From Asterias rubens (lineage: Eukaryota; Echinodermata; Asteroidea; Forcipulatida; Asteriidae): a DNA stretch of 64,000 bases. The notes under the pieces are model-generated. The model worked only from the letters and a program-made list of their open reading frames with translations. It had not been told where the DNA came from and made no database searches. The position numbers and the translations under genes are program-made. Location: the NCBI RefSeq assembly GCF_902459465.1, contig NC_047081.1:10197883-10261882 (forward strand), written 5' to 3'. Positions 32,096 through 45,100 of the stretch are shown here, piece after piece. How positions within the stretch are numbered: position 1 is the stretch's first letter; every line of letters starts with the position of its first letter.

Positions 32096-35000
32096 ATGAC
32101 TGTGCTTCAAAGAACCTTACTTTGCCTGAGATGGGTGGGCAAACACGTGCCCCTACCAACGACGTTTGCGCCGTCGTCAGCAGCGACAGCAGCAACGGGT
32201 AGATTTAGAATATCAACATCAGTCATTGCAGCAACTAGCAAAATTGACTTTTCTTCGCACCATGGATTCCTTCCTTCATGTTCATACACATCAATCGTGA
32301 GAAGACATTCTTCTTCATCGACTTTTGTACAAGGAATGAGACATTTACAAAAACTCAAAGAAGATCAAGATGAAGACTTTTGCAGAGAGTCGTGGGCAAG
32401 CGGAAGATTTTTAGTTCTGTACGACATGAAACCTGTACTTAAACAATTGGAAGATGGGAAACAGTGGGGAATAGCATGGAGTAATGTAAATGGTATTGGT
32501 CAATTTATTTATTGCAATTTTGGCTAGGGATAACTTTCCGTATGGCGCCACCACTTTTTCACTCATTTTTACAAAAAGGGATATATCAATCAGGTAAATT
32601 AGATACTATATTATTTTATTTCGAATGAAAAAGTGGTGGCGCCATACGGAAACTTTTCCTTGGCTAGATACAGATTTGCGTGAAAACTTACATTTTTAGT
32701 TATCTTATTTAATTAAATCATAATTGATTTGAAGAAGTCAGATTGTTTCATTTCTTCTGTCTTTAATTAAGCTTAGTCACCTCTAGACCCAGTAACTGGG
32801 GCACTGTACTGTACTCCTTTTTACTGGGTCTAAGTTACCTCTGTGACCCCAGTCCAAATCCTTCCTAGAGTTGTTTACTTCCATAATTCAGAAACAAATA
32901 ATATTTCTTTTCTCAGATCTTTGTGACATTCTTCAAGAGGCTCACCAAAGCACAGTGGAAGAGTCGATTGTCTTAAATTGTATTAGTTCTGACACCAGTG
33001 GCCCAGCCAAGTTTGCATTCAACATTCCTGCCAAGACTGATCCAGAGCATAAGAGGGAAATTGAAGAAGCCTTGGGAGGCTTTGCAGTCAGTGAAAGAAA
33101 AGCGTTCTTTGTTGTATCGAGGGAAGATGCTCGGGTTTTATCTCAGGTACTCTGTCAATCCTAATAATTTTTTTGTTTGTTTCATTGTTATTTGATTCTA
33201 CGGAGCCAGAAGAGATAATTCATAATAAAGTTTCCTTCCCTCAAAATTGTACACTTTTCAGGGAATGAACTGTTCTTTTTAGGAAACAAAATGAGGTAAC
33301 AAAATCTCAATCAATCATTAAAAAGCAACTTGATGGATGTTAAAAAAAACTATAAATAAATAGTCAACTTGCAGGTACAACCATGTGCAAATCTCTTTTG
33401 TGTGAGTGTTGGCTCTGAGAATATTTACACATGGTTCTTGCAATTTTTACATATTCTATGGATGTCTTCAAACACTACCTGATGGTTGTGGGGTTTTTTT
33501 TTGCAGTGTTTCGCACTTCTTCAATGGCATTCCAAGAATGGGTTTTGCTCCAACTGTGGCAGTAAGACGAACAAAGACCCCCCTGGTGCAAAGAGGGTGT
33601 GTCCAAATTGTGAAGTCATTCACTACCCAGCAGTAAGTAAACAAATCTTGAAGACAGGTTCATGTTCAATTTTATGATGCACTCAATTACCAACATAGAT
33701 ACATGTAGATGACAATGTGGATAACAAGTCTTTAACCTCACAATGAAGTGATATAAAGTAAAATTGTAATTTTTTTTTTCATTCAGAATGAAATGTGATT
33801 CATGGAGTCATTGAATGTCAACAATTTACAGGTACCTTTTGTCAAAAGGTCAAATTCAATGTAGTTTTGATTTCAATGTCAGGAAAATTCACGATAAACT
33901 AAAATGTTTTGTTCATTAGCCGAAGCTGAGGATCTTGGCTTGGGTGCTCGACTGGTACTACTCCCCCTTTTCATGTTTTTTAATCTTCTGTGTTTTTAAC
34001 TTCTTGTGTTCTAGTGTTTTTATTGTTTGCTTTGTTGTTTTTTCCCCACTGTTCATTGGGAAAGTTGCTTTGTTTTTTTTGTAAAGCACTTTGAGGCTCT
34101 ACGTAAGGTGCTTTATAAATCCTTTTTATTGGCTTGGTTCAGGTGTAGATTTAAAAAATTATAACATTTTGTGTTTTCTTTTCTTGGTTTGCTTTAAAGG
34201 TGAGCCCAGTTGCTATAGTACTAGTAACCAACGGAGATAGATGTCTCGTTGTACGACAGAAGAAGTTTCCACCGGCCATGTATAGCGCCATCGCAGGATT
34301 CTGTGAGCCAGGTAAGTGCTGATGTAACGCCTAATATTATTTTGAGTTTTGTCCCGATTTTAGGATTTTTCATGTAGGCCCCTTCACCTTCAAGTTTTAT
34401 TGAAAAGGAAAGGTGAAGAACCAAGACAAACCTTTTCCTTGTTGTGATCAAACATTTGCCTCCGATTTCACTTTGTGGGTAATTTCTCTAGGAAGCAATT
34501 TGAGAATGTCTGCAGGGGCCTGATAATAATTCTAATATAATATAGCGCATTTCCAAAAAAATTATCAATGCGCTTTACATACAAAAACAATAGCAATTAT
34601 AATGCACTAGAATAAATAAGTTTTGAGGTTGCGTTTGAAAGCAAAAACAGTTGGAGAGGATCTTATGGTACGAGTGATAAATCGCTGTAGTGATGACCAC
34701 TATACTTTGGATTTTAGGGTGTTTGTGAAATGGTTCTACTAGCCTTACAAACAGAGCTTTCTTACATTTTTGCCAAAATACTTTGACAAAGTGTTAATTT
34801 AGTAACTATAGCCTTAGGGGCTACTATACAAAAAGCTTGTGCAAATAACCTGACATGAATCCTGCGTATTAATTCTTCCTTTTTATTTAATCAGGAGAGG
34901 CATTGGAAGCAACCGTTAGACGAGAAATTGCAGAGGAAGTCGGCCTGGAGGTTGAGGACGTTACTTTCTTCTCCTCTCAGCCATGGGCCTTCCCATCCAG

Positions 35001-35847
35001 TACACTGATGTTAGGATGCCACGCCCATGTCAAGCAAGGAACGGCAGATGAAGTGGGTTTAATAACGGACATTATCTTTTTCGATTAGTAGAGATGAATA
35101 CTAAGCCAATGGGCTGGGGAGGTCTCTATTTTAAAGAGATTCTTAAGCAGAAAATATTACTTAACAGAGCAATATCTTTTGTCTAGAAAATATTGCTCAA
35201 CAATTTTCTTCTAAGCAGAAATGAGCGGGATACCAGTCACAGAGTGTGCATTTGACATAGTAGTTTGGCTTGTAACCTTATTCTTGCCTACGTTTGACAA
35301 AAGCACATTTTTCTGTAGGTTTTTCATCTACCATGTTGTAAGCTACACATTGCTGAAACTGGTAAGCAGAGCCATGACATTGGAGCATAAAGTGTTGCAA
35401 ATGTTTAAAATAATGCGGTTCACCTAATGGCATGTGCATGATATCATCAAGTCAGTGCAACAATGTTGATTTTGCAAACGTCATATGTCAGCATGTTTTT
35501 CTTTTGCGTGTACAACCAGGTTATTAAAGGGACATAAAATGCTTCAACAATTTCAAATTGTGTACAATTCAAATGCTATTTTAGGAGATACAATGGTTTT
35601 ACACTGTCATTATGATATAGGGCTGCTGGGATTTATATTAGCATTTCCTTATGTACGTTTCTCTGGTTACTGTGTTGTACAGGTAAATCTTGATGAGGCA
35701 GAACTTGAAGGATCAAGATGGCTCCATCGAGATGAAGTCAAAGCAATTCTTAAAGAGAATACTCCAGGGCGAGGTGATGGAGTATGGTTCCCTCCATCCA
35801 GAGCTATAGCACACCATCTTCTAAAAAGTTGGGCATCTCAACAATAA
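32096..35847 (+). CDS. NUDT13: NUDT13-type mitochondrial NAD(P)H pyrophosphatase (Nudix hydrolase)
   Basis: Hydrolyses the pyrophosphate bond of NAD(P)H; vertebrate NUDT13 is mitochondrial. Six exons, 32096-32480, 32917-33146, 33507-33632, 34200-34311, 34895-35052 and 35683-35847, join in phase to 391 residues (human about 350). The N-terminal Arg/Ser/Thr-rich stretch fits a mitochondrial presequence. Residues 206-247 form a zinc ribbon with Cys219, 222, 237 and 240 (FCSNCGS...RVCPNC). The Nudix box spans about 280-303 (GFCEPGE...RREIAEEVGLE). SQPWAFPSS (312-320) is the NADH-pyrophosphatase signature. The C-terminal WFPPSRAIAHHLLKSW is typical. A close alternative is NUDT12/NudC, but the RVCPNCEVIHYP context, the PVAIVL strand and the lack of ankyrin repeats favour NUDT13. 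AATAAA overlaps the stop; further candidates are near 36185-36200. Confidence 0.94.
32528..32659 (+). mobile_element. Family D MITE (132 bp) in NUDT13 intron 1, with 8-bp target duplication
   Basis: TIRs: GGATAACTTTCCGTATGGCG plus CCACCACTTTTTCA, mirrored at the right by GTGGTGGCGCCATACGGAAA plus CTTTTCC. Flanked by TTGGCTAG at 32520-32527 and 32660-32667. It starts 48 nt after the end of exon 1. The SIRT1 copy has the same length. Confidence 0.92.
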
Positions 35848-35896
35848 AAAGGATGTGTCTCAAAGGTTCCCCATCGACCCAGTTTCATAGAGCTGC

Positions 35897-36130
35897 TTAA
35901 AGGGACACGATGCCTTGGATTGGACAAGATGATTTATGTAACGCATTTTGAAACCGTTTGTTATAATATGCAATGGTTCAAAGATGTTTTAAAAGTAGAA
36001 TTTAAGGATCCACACAAATATGACCCCAACTTTTTAAAACATGGAGGAGAAGGATTTCATGACATAATTTGCAACTGGTATAAAGTTTTTTGTGAGTATT
36101 TGGCAATAAATGTCAGGGAAATTAATATTT
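35897..36130 (+). repeat. Interspersed repeat (AAAGGGACACGATGCCTTGG) after NUDT13
   Basis: AAAGGGACACGATGCCTTGG, ATGCAATGGTTCAAAGATG and GATCCACACAAATATGA form an ordered block that I recognise as a common echinoderm repeat; this recognition is from memory and was not searched. The open frame at 35920-36138 follows it and is not considered a gene. Confidence 0.5.
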
Positions 36131-36179
36131 TTATTTAAAAAATGTTATCACAAGATTATAAAAGGACAATTTAAAAGAA

Positions 36180-36202
36180 CATAATAAAAAAAGTCAATAA
36201 AC
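36180..36202 (+). terminator. Candidate NUDT13 poly(A) signals
   Basis: AATAAA occurs at about 36182 and 36196, 330-350 nt after the stop codon, shortly before the convergent CNOT6L 3' region. Confidence 0.35.
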
Positions 36203-36300
36203 AAGTTCTTGTTGGTAAATTTGCATTTTTTTTGCACCATATACAACCCACCAGCTCTGTGTTGGATTCACTCTATGGACATTCCTTTGTTCTGTGCACT

Positions 36301-36592
36301 TAAAGGCAGTGGACACTATTGGTAATTATTCAAAATAATTATCGGCATTAAACCTTACTTGGTAACGAGTAATGGGGAGAGGTTGATAGTATAAAACATT
36401 TTGAGAAACGGCTCCCTCTGAAGTGCCATAGTTTTCGTGTGACGGGTGTTTTTTCTTTCATTATTATCTCGCAAGTTCGATGACCGATTGAGCTAAAATT
36501 TTCACAGGTTTGTTATTTTATGCATATGTTGAGATACACCAACTGTGAAGGCTAGTCTTTGACAATTACCAAGTCTCCACTGCCTTTAAGGA
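36301..36592 (-). repeat. Family A MITE with internal deletion
   Basis: AAAGGCAGTGGACACTATTGG at the left and ACCAAGTCTCCACTGCCTTTAA at the right. The internal palindrome block is deleted (GTTTTCGTGTGACGGGTG junction). Confidence 0.85.
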
Positions 36593-36712
36593 AAATACTT
36601 CAGGACATAAGTAAGTCCACACAGTGTTTCATTATCTGGACCTCCCTTGTTCTCTGGTCCACACTTCAAACCTAGCACTAAAGCAGGCAGTCGATTGGTT
36701 TCAAATGCTTGC

Positions 36713-36885
36713 AGACCTTAAACTTCAAGGGAGCAATGAAGGCTATTGCCTCCATGCCCACTGGTCATTGCCTTGGTGCCCTTGAAATGCTATGTAGAAA
36801 TTTATTTTCCTCATAGGGTAGGATGCCCTTCATCAAGGAGTAAATGCTTTGGTGCCCTTTCAAAAAAGAAGAATCCATGCCTGTG
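36713..36885. repeat. Family E repeat
   Basis: GGTCATTGCCTTGGTGCCC, TTGAAATGCTATGTAGAAAT and AGGATGCCCTTCATCAAGG match the family E core. Confidence 0.65.
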
Positions 36886-38697
36886 GTTGGTCAACTCGTT
36901 GGAAAACAAAAGTAATAGAAATACACCATGCCATTTATTTTCTTTTTGTAACATTTATTGTGTCCACTCCTGAGATTTAGCCCCAAGTTTTAAAACAAAA
37001 AGATACCATCGCCTTCTGACATCAAAACAAAACAAAGAAAGTTTAACCCATGCTGTTTTATGAAGGTGTTAACAATCCAAACACCTGTTACCTTATTTAA
37101 AAAAAAAAAAAATAATAATAAATAAACAAATAAATTAAAATTCATCTTAAGTAGACACCCGGCAACAAATTAGATGTTAGAAAAATGTCACCACAGATCA
37201 TTCAGGCAAAATTGTTTTTTTAAAGGAAATACATTCCCTATCAAAAAGAAATCTTGACTTTTGCACGTCGGATTTGACATGAAATGTGTCTTTTCTTTAC
37301 CCATGAATTTACAGTTTTCTTTACATTTAAAAAAATTGCACCATATTCCTCTTTGATTTAAAGGCAGAGTAATCCTCCGCAAGTTGACATCGATATTTTT
37401 TATCAAAATCATCTTTTTATCTTTATGTACAGCCAACCGATAAACAGGTCAGCTTGTTTTAGTTTTTGTTTTTCCTTTCAAATTCTGTCATCTTATAAGA
37501 GAAATCCATTATCCGTCTCGTCAACAGCCTGGGGCGAAATGACAAAGGCAGGCACAGCCTCGGCCCATACCATTTTGCCGCAAGGGGTTGACAAGGCAAA
37601 ACATCAAGAGAGAGGGGCAGATATTTTGACTAATATTTATCAGTCTCAAATACTTTACTTTGACTTCTGGCGACCTAAAGTATCTTTCTCTGACATTTAA
37701 CCAAAAAAAATGTTGTTTTTTTAAGAACGTATTTACAAGTTTAAGGGGACAAATTCCATACTGGGAATGTAAGTGACACATGAAATCAAGAGAGGAAAAT
37801 AAGCTGACATAAAGTTGCCTATGGTCAGTACACATTTGGTCATTTCCCAACATTGCACAAGTCAAAAGTGTGATAAGTATTAGTTTTCATTCAGTAGCTT
37901 GGGACTACTACATGAGCATCTATTATATATTCACAAGAAAAATATTCTTCTATATAATGACAAGAAAAATATTTGTTTACCCCCCAATGAAAAATGAGAC
38001 ACACTCCTCAACTCTGTTAAAACCTCCTTAATACTTTAAACTAATTTAAATGAATTCCCAGTAGTTGGTTATCTTTGCATTGCTCAGTGTTGTTAAGGAG
38101 ATGGAGGTGAACGTACCAAAACTAAGACAATTATAAAAAAAAGTGTTAACATTTTCCTGACCGTTCAAATCATTTGTGCAATTCTAGGCACTAGAATTCT
38201 AGGCACTGTTCACCTAGGAAAAAAACAAACAAATGAAACTTGGGAGTAGTATTGTTTGAAACTTAACTACTGGAGAGGAACAAAGAACGATCTGGGAGGG
38301 GGAAGTGGGAGGAGGGGCACTAAAATACCTGCCTCTCTCTGTCAGTTTTAACATAAAACTTTGTGAAGATATGACACATATTTACAAGTGAAAGGATTCT
38401 TCTAAAGCATTTGACAGAATCTGAGGTCTGAATTACCAGAACAGCATGGGTATTTGTTCTGAAATTCAAAAGGCGTTGGCAGTGTTTCATAAAATTTCCA
38501 CAATTACTTAATATCACTTTAAAGTTCATTTTTCCCCGACAGATAAACAAAGCAGTTTTTTGTACAAAAAAAGGAAACAAAAAATGTAATTTTTAGCAAA
38601 TCAAGTGCAAAACGTATTAAAATATTAATTATATTTTGCTTCACAATTGTGACAAAGATATTTTTAAAAAATTCCTAAATTTGCTACAATGAAAAAT

Positions 38698-38816
38698 TGG
38701 GAGTGTTCCATTTGATGCTACAAAAAGGAAGGTGGGATTACACAAGCTAGTTTGTACAAAAAGAGTTTAGTAATTACTGATCCCACCTATAATCAAATGG
38801 AACAACCCTAATTTTA
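38698..38816. repeat. Inverted repeat in the CNOT6L 3' region
   Basis: GTGTTCCATTTGAT plus AAGGTGGGAT at the left mirrors ATCCCACCTATAATCAAATG plus GAACA at the right. Moderately diverged MITE-like hairpin. Confidence 0.6.
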
Positions 38817-39944
38817 CATTATAATACTGTAATAAGAACTATCCACTCATCCCTTGAGGGGGGATTTATAACAAGCTACACACACCTACAAAACTAAATC
38901 AAAAGGACACTAGTTTATAAATAAAAAAGGTTTGCTTTAAAAAGATGCCCGTACACATCGGCAAGACAAAACTGAATAAGCCATGATTCATTTTCAATGT
39001 TTGTATTTTAGCGTTGAACTTAACCTAACCAGTTTTGGGGGGAAAAAAATATTCACAAAAACACACTTTATGGTTCACTTCATTGAGTTTTGAAATTGCA
39101 TTTGAATAAAGTTTTTAATTTATTTTAAATTTAGATTCAATTTAATATTCACACAAAATTGGCCGTTTCATTTTATCTTGGTATTTTGAGGTGCGTCAAT
39201 TTGAATTTCTAACTGTTTTGTTTCGTCCAACATATTTTTTTTCTGACCAATATTTCCTTCAATAATTTGAATAAAATACCGAGTTCACTTCTGGCTTTTT
39301 GCGAAACAGAAAAAGTTTGCATTTTAAATGTATTGCACCCAGCTGTTACTTTCTCTCCAATTCCCCTTCAAATAAATCCTGTAAACTTGACCAACTCTGA
39401 AAGTCTGATTTGAACATGTTTCTCAGATCACTGTAGGTCAGACACAAGGTCAACACAGGGTCAACAAAAGGTCAAACTATATAAACACAGGTCAAAATAA
39501 CAACAACGACATTTCGATTTTAGTAAGTAGTATAACACATAACTGTGTGACAAAACATGGCTAAGCATCAATGACCATCAAACAAAACGATTGCGTTCAC
39601 AGAATGGAACACTTTTGCACAACCCCAACCCTCTTACAAGTGTTCCTGTTCTTATTACCTAGTTTTAACCCCTATAAATTAGACTGTGTGTCAGGGGCCA
39701 TGATCTTGATACCATTGCTGATTAGAGTCAGCCACTTTCCAGTGATTTTGTCACACCATGTTACAAATTTTGGTCCCATGAACGAACATTCAAGACAAAA
39801 TACTGGGGAAAAAAAAAAAGGTTTTGCTTTTGCTTATTAATACCGTCATTATGATAAAAAATGAAGGGGCATTTGGAATTGCTTTAATATAAAACAATCA
39901 CTGCTCATTCTGAGAACAATAGGTCACTGACCTGGAATGACATG

Positions 39945-40075
39945 GTGGCCACAGAGGTCATGGCCTCTATTGCCTCGATCTTGGCCTTGGTGCCCCTTCA
40001 AAAAAATTCCCATAGACTTTCCAATGTCAAACTTTTGTCCAATGGAAGTGCCCCTTCCAAAGTGAAGATGAACTT
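39945..40075. repeat. Family E repeat, diverged
   Basis: GGCCTCTATTGCCTCGATC and GGCCTTGGTGCCCCTTCAAA are recognisable family E blocks. Confidence 0.45.
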
Positions 40076-40978
40076 GCACACTTGACAGTTGCCAAACAAA
40101 ATTTTAAAATTCAAGCCAACTACAAAGTTATCCCCAAATTTATGACAGATAGAAAGCATCAGTCAGCCAAAGAAGGGGAGGGAAAACATACATTCTATAC
40201 ACAGTTTAAACTACAGGTAAAAAAAAACAAAGAAAAAAAAACAGGAAAATGAATGATTTAACGTCACTGGACAATTATTCAAATTATTACACATTCAGTT
40301 AATTGTGGCTGTTGCCCAAAAAATCTATTACATAGAAAACCACATTGAGTGCCAAAATTGGTGCTCCTATCAACATTCATAATTTAATCAAGAAGCACTT
40401 TTTAAAAGTGAGAGGACATTTTTGCCATTGCTATTTCGAGAAGAAATATAAGAGCAAGTCAAAACCCTGCAAAATGTTGATCCCTTAATGGTGACTTCAC
40501 AAATCTCAAAACAAAAAAGGGTCCCCCAAAAGATTTTCTTTGGGGAGAGAGAAATAAAAGAAACCCAAGCTCACAAAAAGGCAATCGCTTACAAATCCCC
40601 CTTTTTTTGTTAGTTTTTCCCTTCTAATTAATTTTTGTCTGAAACGGTTGGAAAACATATTTTACATTTTGTATAATGTGTTACAAAAAGCTTGTGTCAT
40701 TATTTTGAATTTCCTTGGTACATAATAAACCAATTTCTGTACACAATTCGACCATCATACATGTACAATATTATATCCATTCTAATAATTATTCAACAGT
40801 GGTAGCATAAGACCAACAATTATAACAGAAACATCCCACTCGTTAGTTGTATTATAAAAAAAAGAAAAATCATAAAAGCTTTTCACTTTTGTGGTTGCTG
40901 CAAAGTTTCTTTAAAAAAGAATCTTGAAAATGCAAAAATTAGATTTTCTGCCTCACTATTTGTTCACTAACCTTCACA

Positions 40979-41060
40979 AGGCTATGACCTTTGACTATGA
41001 CCTTTGACTATGACCTTTGACTATGACCTTTGTCTATGACATTTGACGTTGACCTTTGAA
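40979..41060. repeat. Short tandem repeat (CTATGACCTTTGA)n
   Basis: About five imperfect copies of a 13-bp unit TATGACCTTTGAC lie in the predicted CNOT6L 3'UTR. Confidence 0.8.
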
Positions 41061-42166
41061 CAAGATGATGTTTAATTCAAAATTGGTTTTACAACATCTG
41101 GGCTCAGTTTCATAGAGCTGCTTAACAACAAAAAGTAGCTTTGGCTAACAGTTTTTTTATCCAGCTCCAGTAAATCAGATTTGTCCAACTCAAAAACATT
41201 TGCAGGATTCAAACAGCTGTGGTGTTTCCATCAACTAAGTAAACACAATTATTTGTACAAGATAATTACGCCAACAAACAAGAGGATGGAAAAAAACTAC
41301 TTGCCAGAATGGTGTAAATCACGAATTTGCATAAAAAATATATTGACAACTTAAAAAAAAACTGTTTCTACAAAGAATGAAACCATGTAAGCAAAATAAC
41401 GACCACTTGTGTAGCAAGGCACAATCAACTAAACAATGAAAAGTTCGTTGAAAACGAAAAGAATGCAAAATTTGAGACTCGATCATTCCAACCAGACCAA
41501 AAACCCACACAAAGTACTGATCCACTAAACACGTACCTAAAACGATAAACAGGTTGTAAAACACATCACACAGAGCACACATAATATCGTTAGTTTCCCG
41601 CCGCTTATCTTTAAATTCAGAGACCACGAAAATTCCGAAAATCAAAACAAACATATGTAAAAAAAAACTAGAAACTACGTGCTATTTGATGACAATCTTC
41701 CACGACCAAAGCATGAATGCCTGTGAGTCCACAGTACAAGTTATTTTGGTGAATATTTCCCAGATTCAGAATTTCTGAAATATTTTGAATCCCATAACTC
41801 TGCCAAAAGTCTCAAATCACCACCACTCCAAAAAAACATTGCTTTTCAAAACCGACACAAGGACTTAACAAATGCATGTTTCTAAAAAGACCACTGAATG
41901 AACTACTTAACACTCAGGAAGAGAAGACATGACGATTTTAAATAAAGTTAACTATTACAAACATCAGTTGTTGTTTTTTTAATCGACCCCCCCCAGCCAC
42001 ATTTCTTAAAATATTCTTATTTTTACAGCCTGTACAAGTACAAATTGGATAATACACCTAAAAAGTTTGGGGGGAGGGCGGGGTTTGTCCAGCCTTCTGA
42101 AAATGGCCCGACGACAAAAAAAGTATTATTCACAGTGCCCTTGGTTGGAGAGAGAAAAACTCACTA

Positions 42167-45100
42167 CTACCGTCTGATCAAGTAGTTTCCTCCCCCTCCG
42201 CCTCCCCCGCTGCTGCTGTTGGTGTTGGCGTTGGTGCTGTTGGTGGTACCTGGGGTAGTGTAAGGCATCTCAAACTCAGTCAGTAAGGAGAAGTGATCAG
42301 AAGGGACGCTGGTGTGCGGGCAACCGACAATTTTCGACTGTGGATTTGGAGAGTGAGAAACAAATAAATAAGAAGTTAGTTTGTAGCTGCCGAGAATCTT
42401 CAAAGGAGTACATCGTCATCAAGGTGCACCAAGGACTTCCGATTCATCTTGAGATGAGTTTTCAATATTGCCGTTGTGATTTGTATCGTGACACCACACT
42501 TTGCTTAGCAATTAAAAGTGATTCGCACTTACTATCAATCTAATGTCTTTGAGCCGATTTCTTTTTCTCCTGAAATGGCGTTTACTTGAGATGTCAAAGT
42601 GTCAAAGTATTGTATCTCTTGCCTAAAATAACCCGGATGCAGACAATAAGTATGTGACTTGAAATCAAGCACCATCCTTTTTTTCTCTAAATGAAAAAAT
42701 TAAAACCCTAGCATACCTGATCTAACCAATCTTGCTCCACGGGACCCAACACTCCCAGCGTCGACATGAAATTCCTCGAAGTGAAGATGTAATCGATCAC
42801 CCCCTTGAAGTCATAGGTGTAGTTGGTGTACTGTACCGCCTGGTTGTGGTAAGCCCCCTGCAGCGAGAAGGAGTGAGTAATATGTCCGTTCTGCTCCGTA
42901 TTGCTGGAGAAGTTGCGCAGGACCTTGTAGTGGATGTCCTTGAAGTCCTCGTGGTGGACGGAGACCTTGCCATGCTCCAGGTACTCGATCACGCCTACAG
43001 CCCAGAATCAAAAAGTATTTGTCAACTGAAGCATGAGCCAAGCAACCTTCTCATCCACATGAATACATCATCCATGTCGTGCAGGGATGAGATTCAATTC
43101 AATTCAATTCAACATTTATTTCATACTACTCTTCTCAACACATAACATATACAAAATATCACATAGATAAGCAAAATAATAAGCACAGAGACGAGAGGGA
43201 AAATAGTTAATCCATGTAAACCAAACATAAAGGGAGTAAAAGGCTAACACCTCCAAAAGAAGGTCTCTGAGCGCTCAGGGGAGGGGTCTACTTACCCCCA
43301 ACCCTCCTCACCACCACCACCCCTCCTCACTCACCTGAGTCTGGTAATGAATTCAGATCTCCACACAGTACGAGAGGAATGGGCGTGTTCTCTGGGGTGC
43401 GCGAGACTCCGCTGCCACCACCGGGTCTAAAACTGATGGACTCCTCGTCGACGATCTTCTTCAGCTCGTTCATGAACATGATGGTCTGGATCAGCTTGAC
43501 GTCACTGTACTCTGGATCCCAGTGGATGTGAACATTGGCCACTAGCATCAGCTGCCGAGTGTTGTCTGGTACAGGTACTGCGGAAGGTAAGATTTGTATA
43601 CTTACATTATTAGTCCTCTCACAGTTTGACCATTTAATATTATCCATTTGGTTTTGAATGTTAGGTGCACTATCCTGTTTGTAGGTCATTGCGCCGCACA
43701 TACCTGCGTATCTGCCGCATGGCCAAAGTTTTCCAAAGCTACTTCCAGCCCACAAAACCGACATATATTGTGAAATTTTACCAAAAATATTGTTAGCAAA
43801 TCCTACCTTTATGAAGAGCAATCAGCCTCTCCCGTTTTTTTTTAAGTTGTACTTTTTCTTTATATTTGCCCCATTGGGCATTATTATTTATTCTTGATAT
43901 TTACCTTGTGGCCATTATTACTACATGTAGTTGTTTATATTTGCCCCATGGGGCATTATTACTTTTTCTTTGTAATTGCCCCATGGGGCATTACTACTTG
44001 TTCCTGATAATGCCCCATTGGGCATTATTTCTCACCTGTGCCCTCGTAGCATCCTGGTCTCGTCTCCAGTAACACCGCCAGCCCAATGTTGTCCTTGGGC
44101 ATGACTCTGTTGAGCATGTCTTCATTGCCGTCAGCGTTGGCAAGGGCAAGTTGGTTGAACTCCACAAGGTGTTCCTTCACCAAAGCAAACCTGAATTTGG
44201 GAGATTGTTTGTGAGCAACCTTAAAAGTGTGTCCGAGGTGAGTCAAGACTCAACCTCATTATTAAAGGCTTGGGGCCATTCAGAAGAGTGAATGTTGACA
44301 ATTTTTAATTTTTTTTTAAAATTGATCCACCGATCCACCCCAAAATTTGATTTGGATATATTGAATGGCTTCATAATATAATCTACATAATACACTGCAG
44401 AACAAAGAAATGCCTCAAAACGAACCAGATATTCTAGGTCAAAGGTCTGCAACATCAGTTGTTTTCAGTGGCCTTTCCTGGCTTAAACAAACAACTTTGT
44501 ATCTAAGTCAGAAATGATGACAATCTTGCCAGCTTGGTCAGCTGGGTACTTTGTCTTCTTGTCCATTTGTCAAACAATAGATTTTTTGGGTGGTCAACGT
44601 TAAAACGAAACATATTTCCGATGTTGCTTTATAGTAACAATCCAAAGGGGAACGTTATCTTTACTCACTTATTCACTCTGAAGAAGATGGCACAGCCGTC
44701 CACGTACTTCCTCTCATGTTCCGACATCGTCTTGGCCCTCGACTTGGGGCTGAACACCCCCTCGTACCCGTGCTGTTTTAAAGTTGGGTAGAAGAATGTG
44801 AAGAACTGGTCTGTCTCCACCTCCTGCAAGCAGATGATGTCTGCGTTTGCGTGCAGTATCTCGTCCATGATCCCTTTCCTCCGGTACTCCCAAGCGAGCG
44901 CCCACGTCGGACAGTAGCCGTAAAGCTGTTTGGTGGCATATTTCTCGCAGAGAACGTTGTAGCTCATTACTGAAAATATTGCTGCGTAATGAAATGAGGG
45001 AAAACAATAAACAAATGGAAGTAAACATCAACCAAAGTTGCAGGTCCTCCAAACATTTTGTACCTTCTCCAACTCTTCTACTGTCTGACCTTTCAATGGC

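Larger units (their letters stand above)
36930..42166 (-). other. Probable long 3'UTR of CNOT6/CNOT6L
   Basis: No splice-bounded coding sequence is visible on either strand for 5 kb after the CNOT6L stop. The stretch contains few of the dense palindromic repeats seen elsewhere, as expected if it is transcribed UTR. Candidate minus-strand AATAAA signals are at 36934-36939 and 36954-36959. TGTAAATA (Pumilio-type) sites read on the minus strand at 37730-37737 and 38379-38386. Vertebrate CNOT6L also has a multi-kilobase 3'UTR. Transcript length is inferred only. Confidence 0.45.

Noticed and set aside
35920-36138. 72-codon open frame after NUDT13
   Set aside because: It lies within an interspersed repeat, has no splice-linked partner and no conserved domain.
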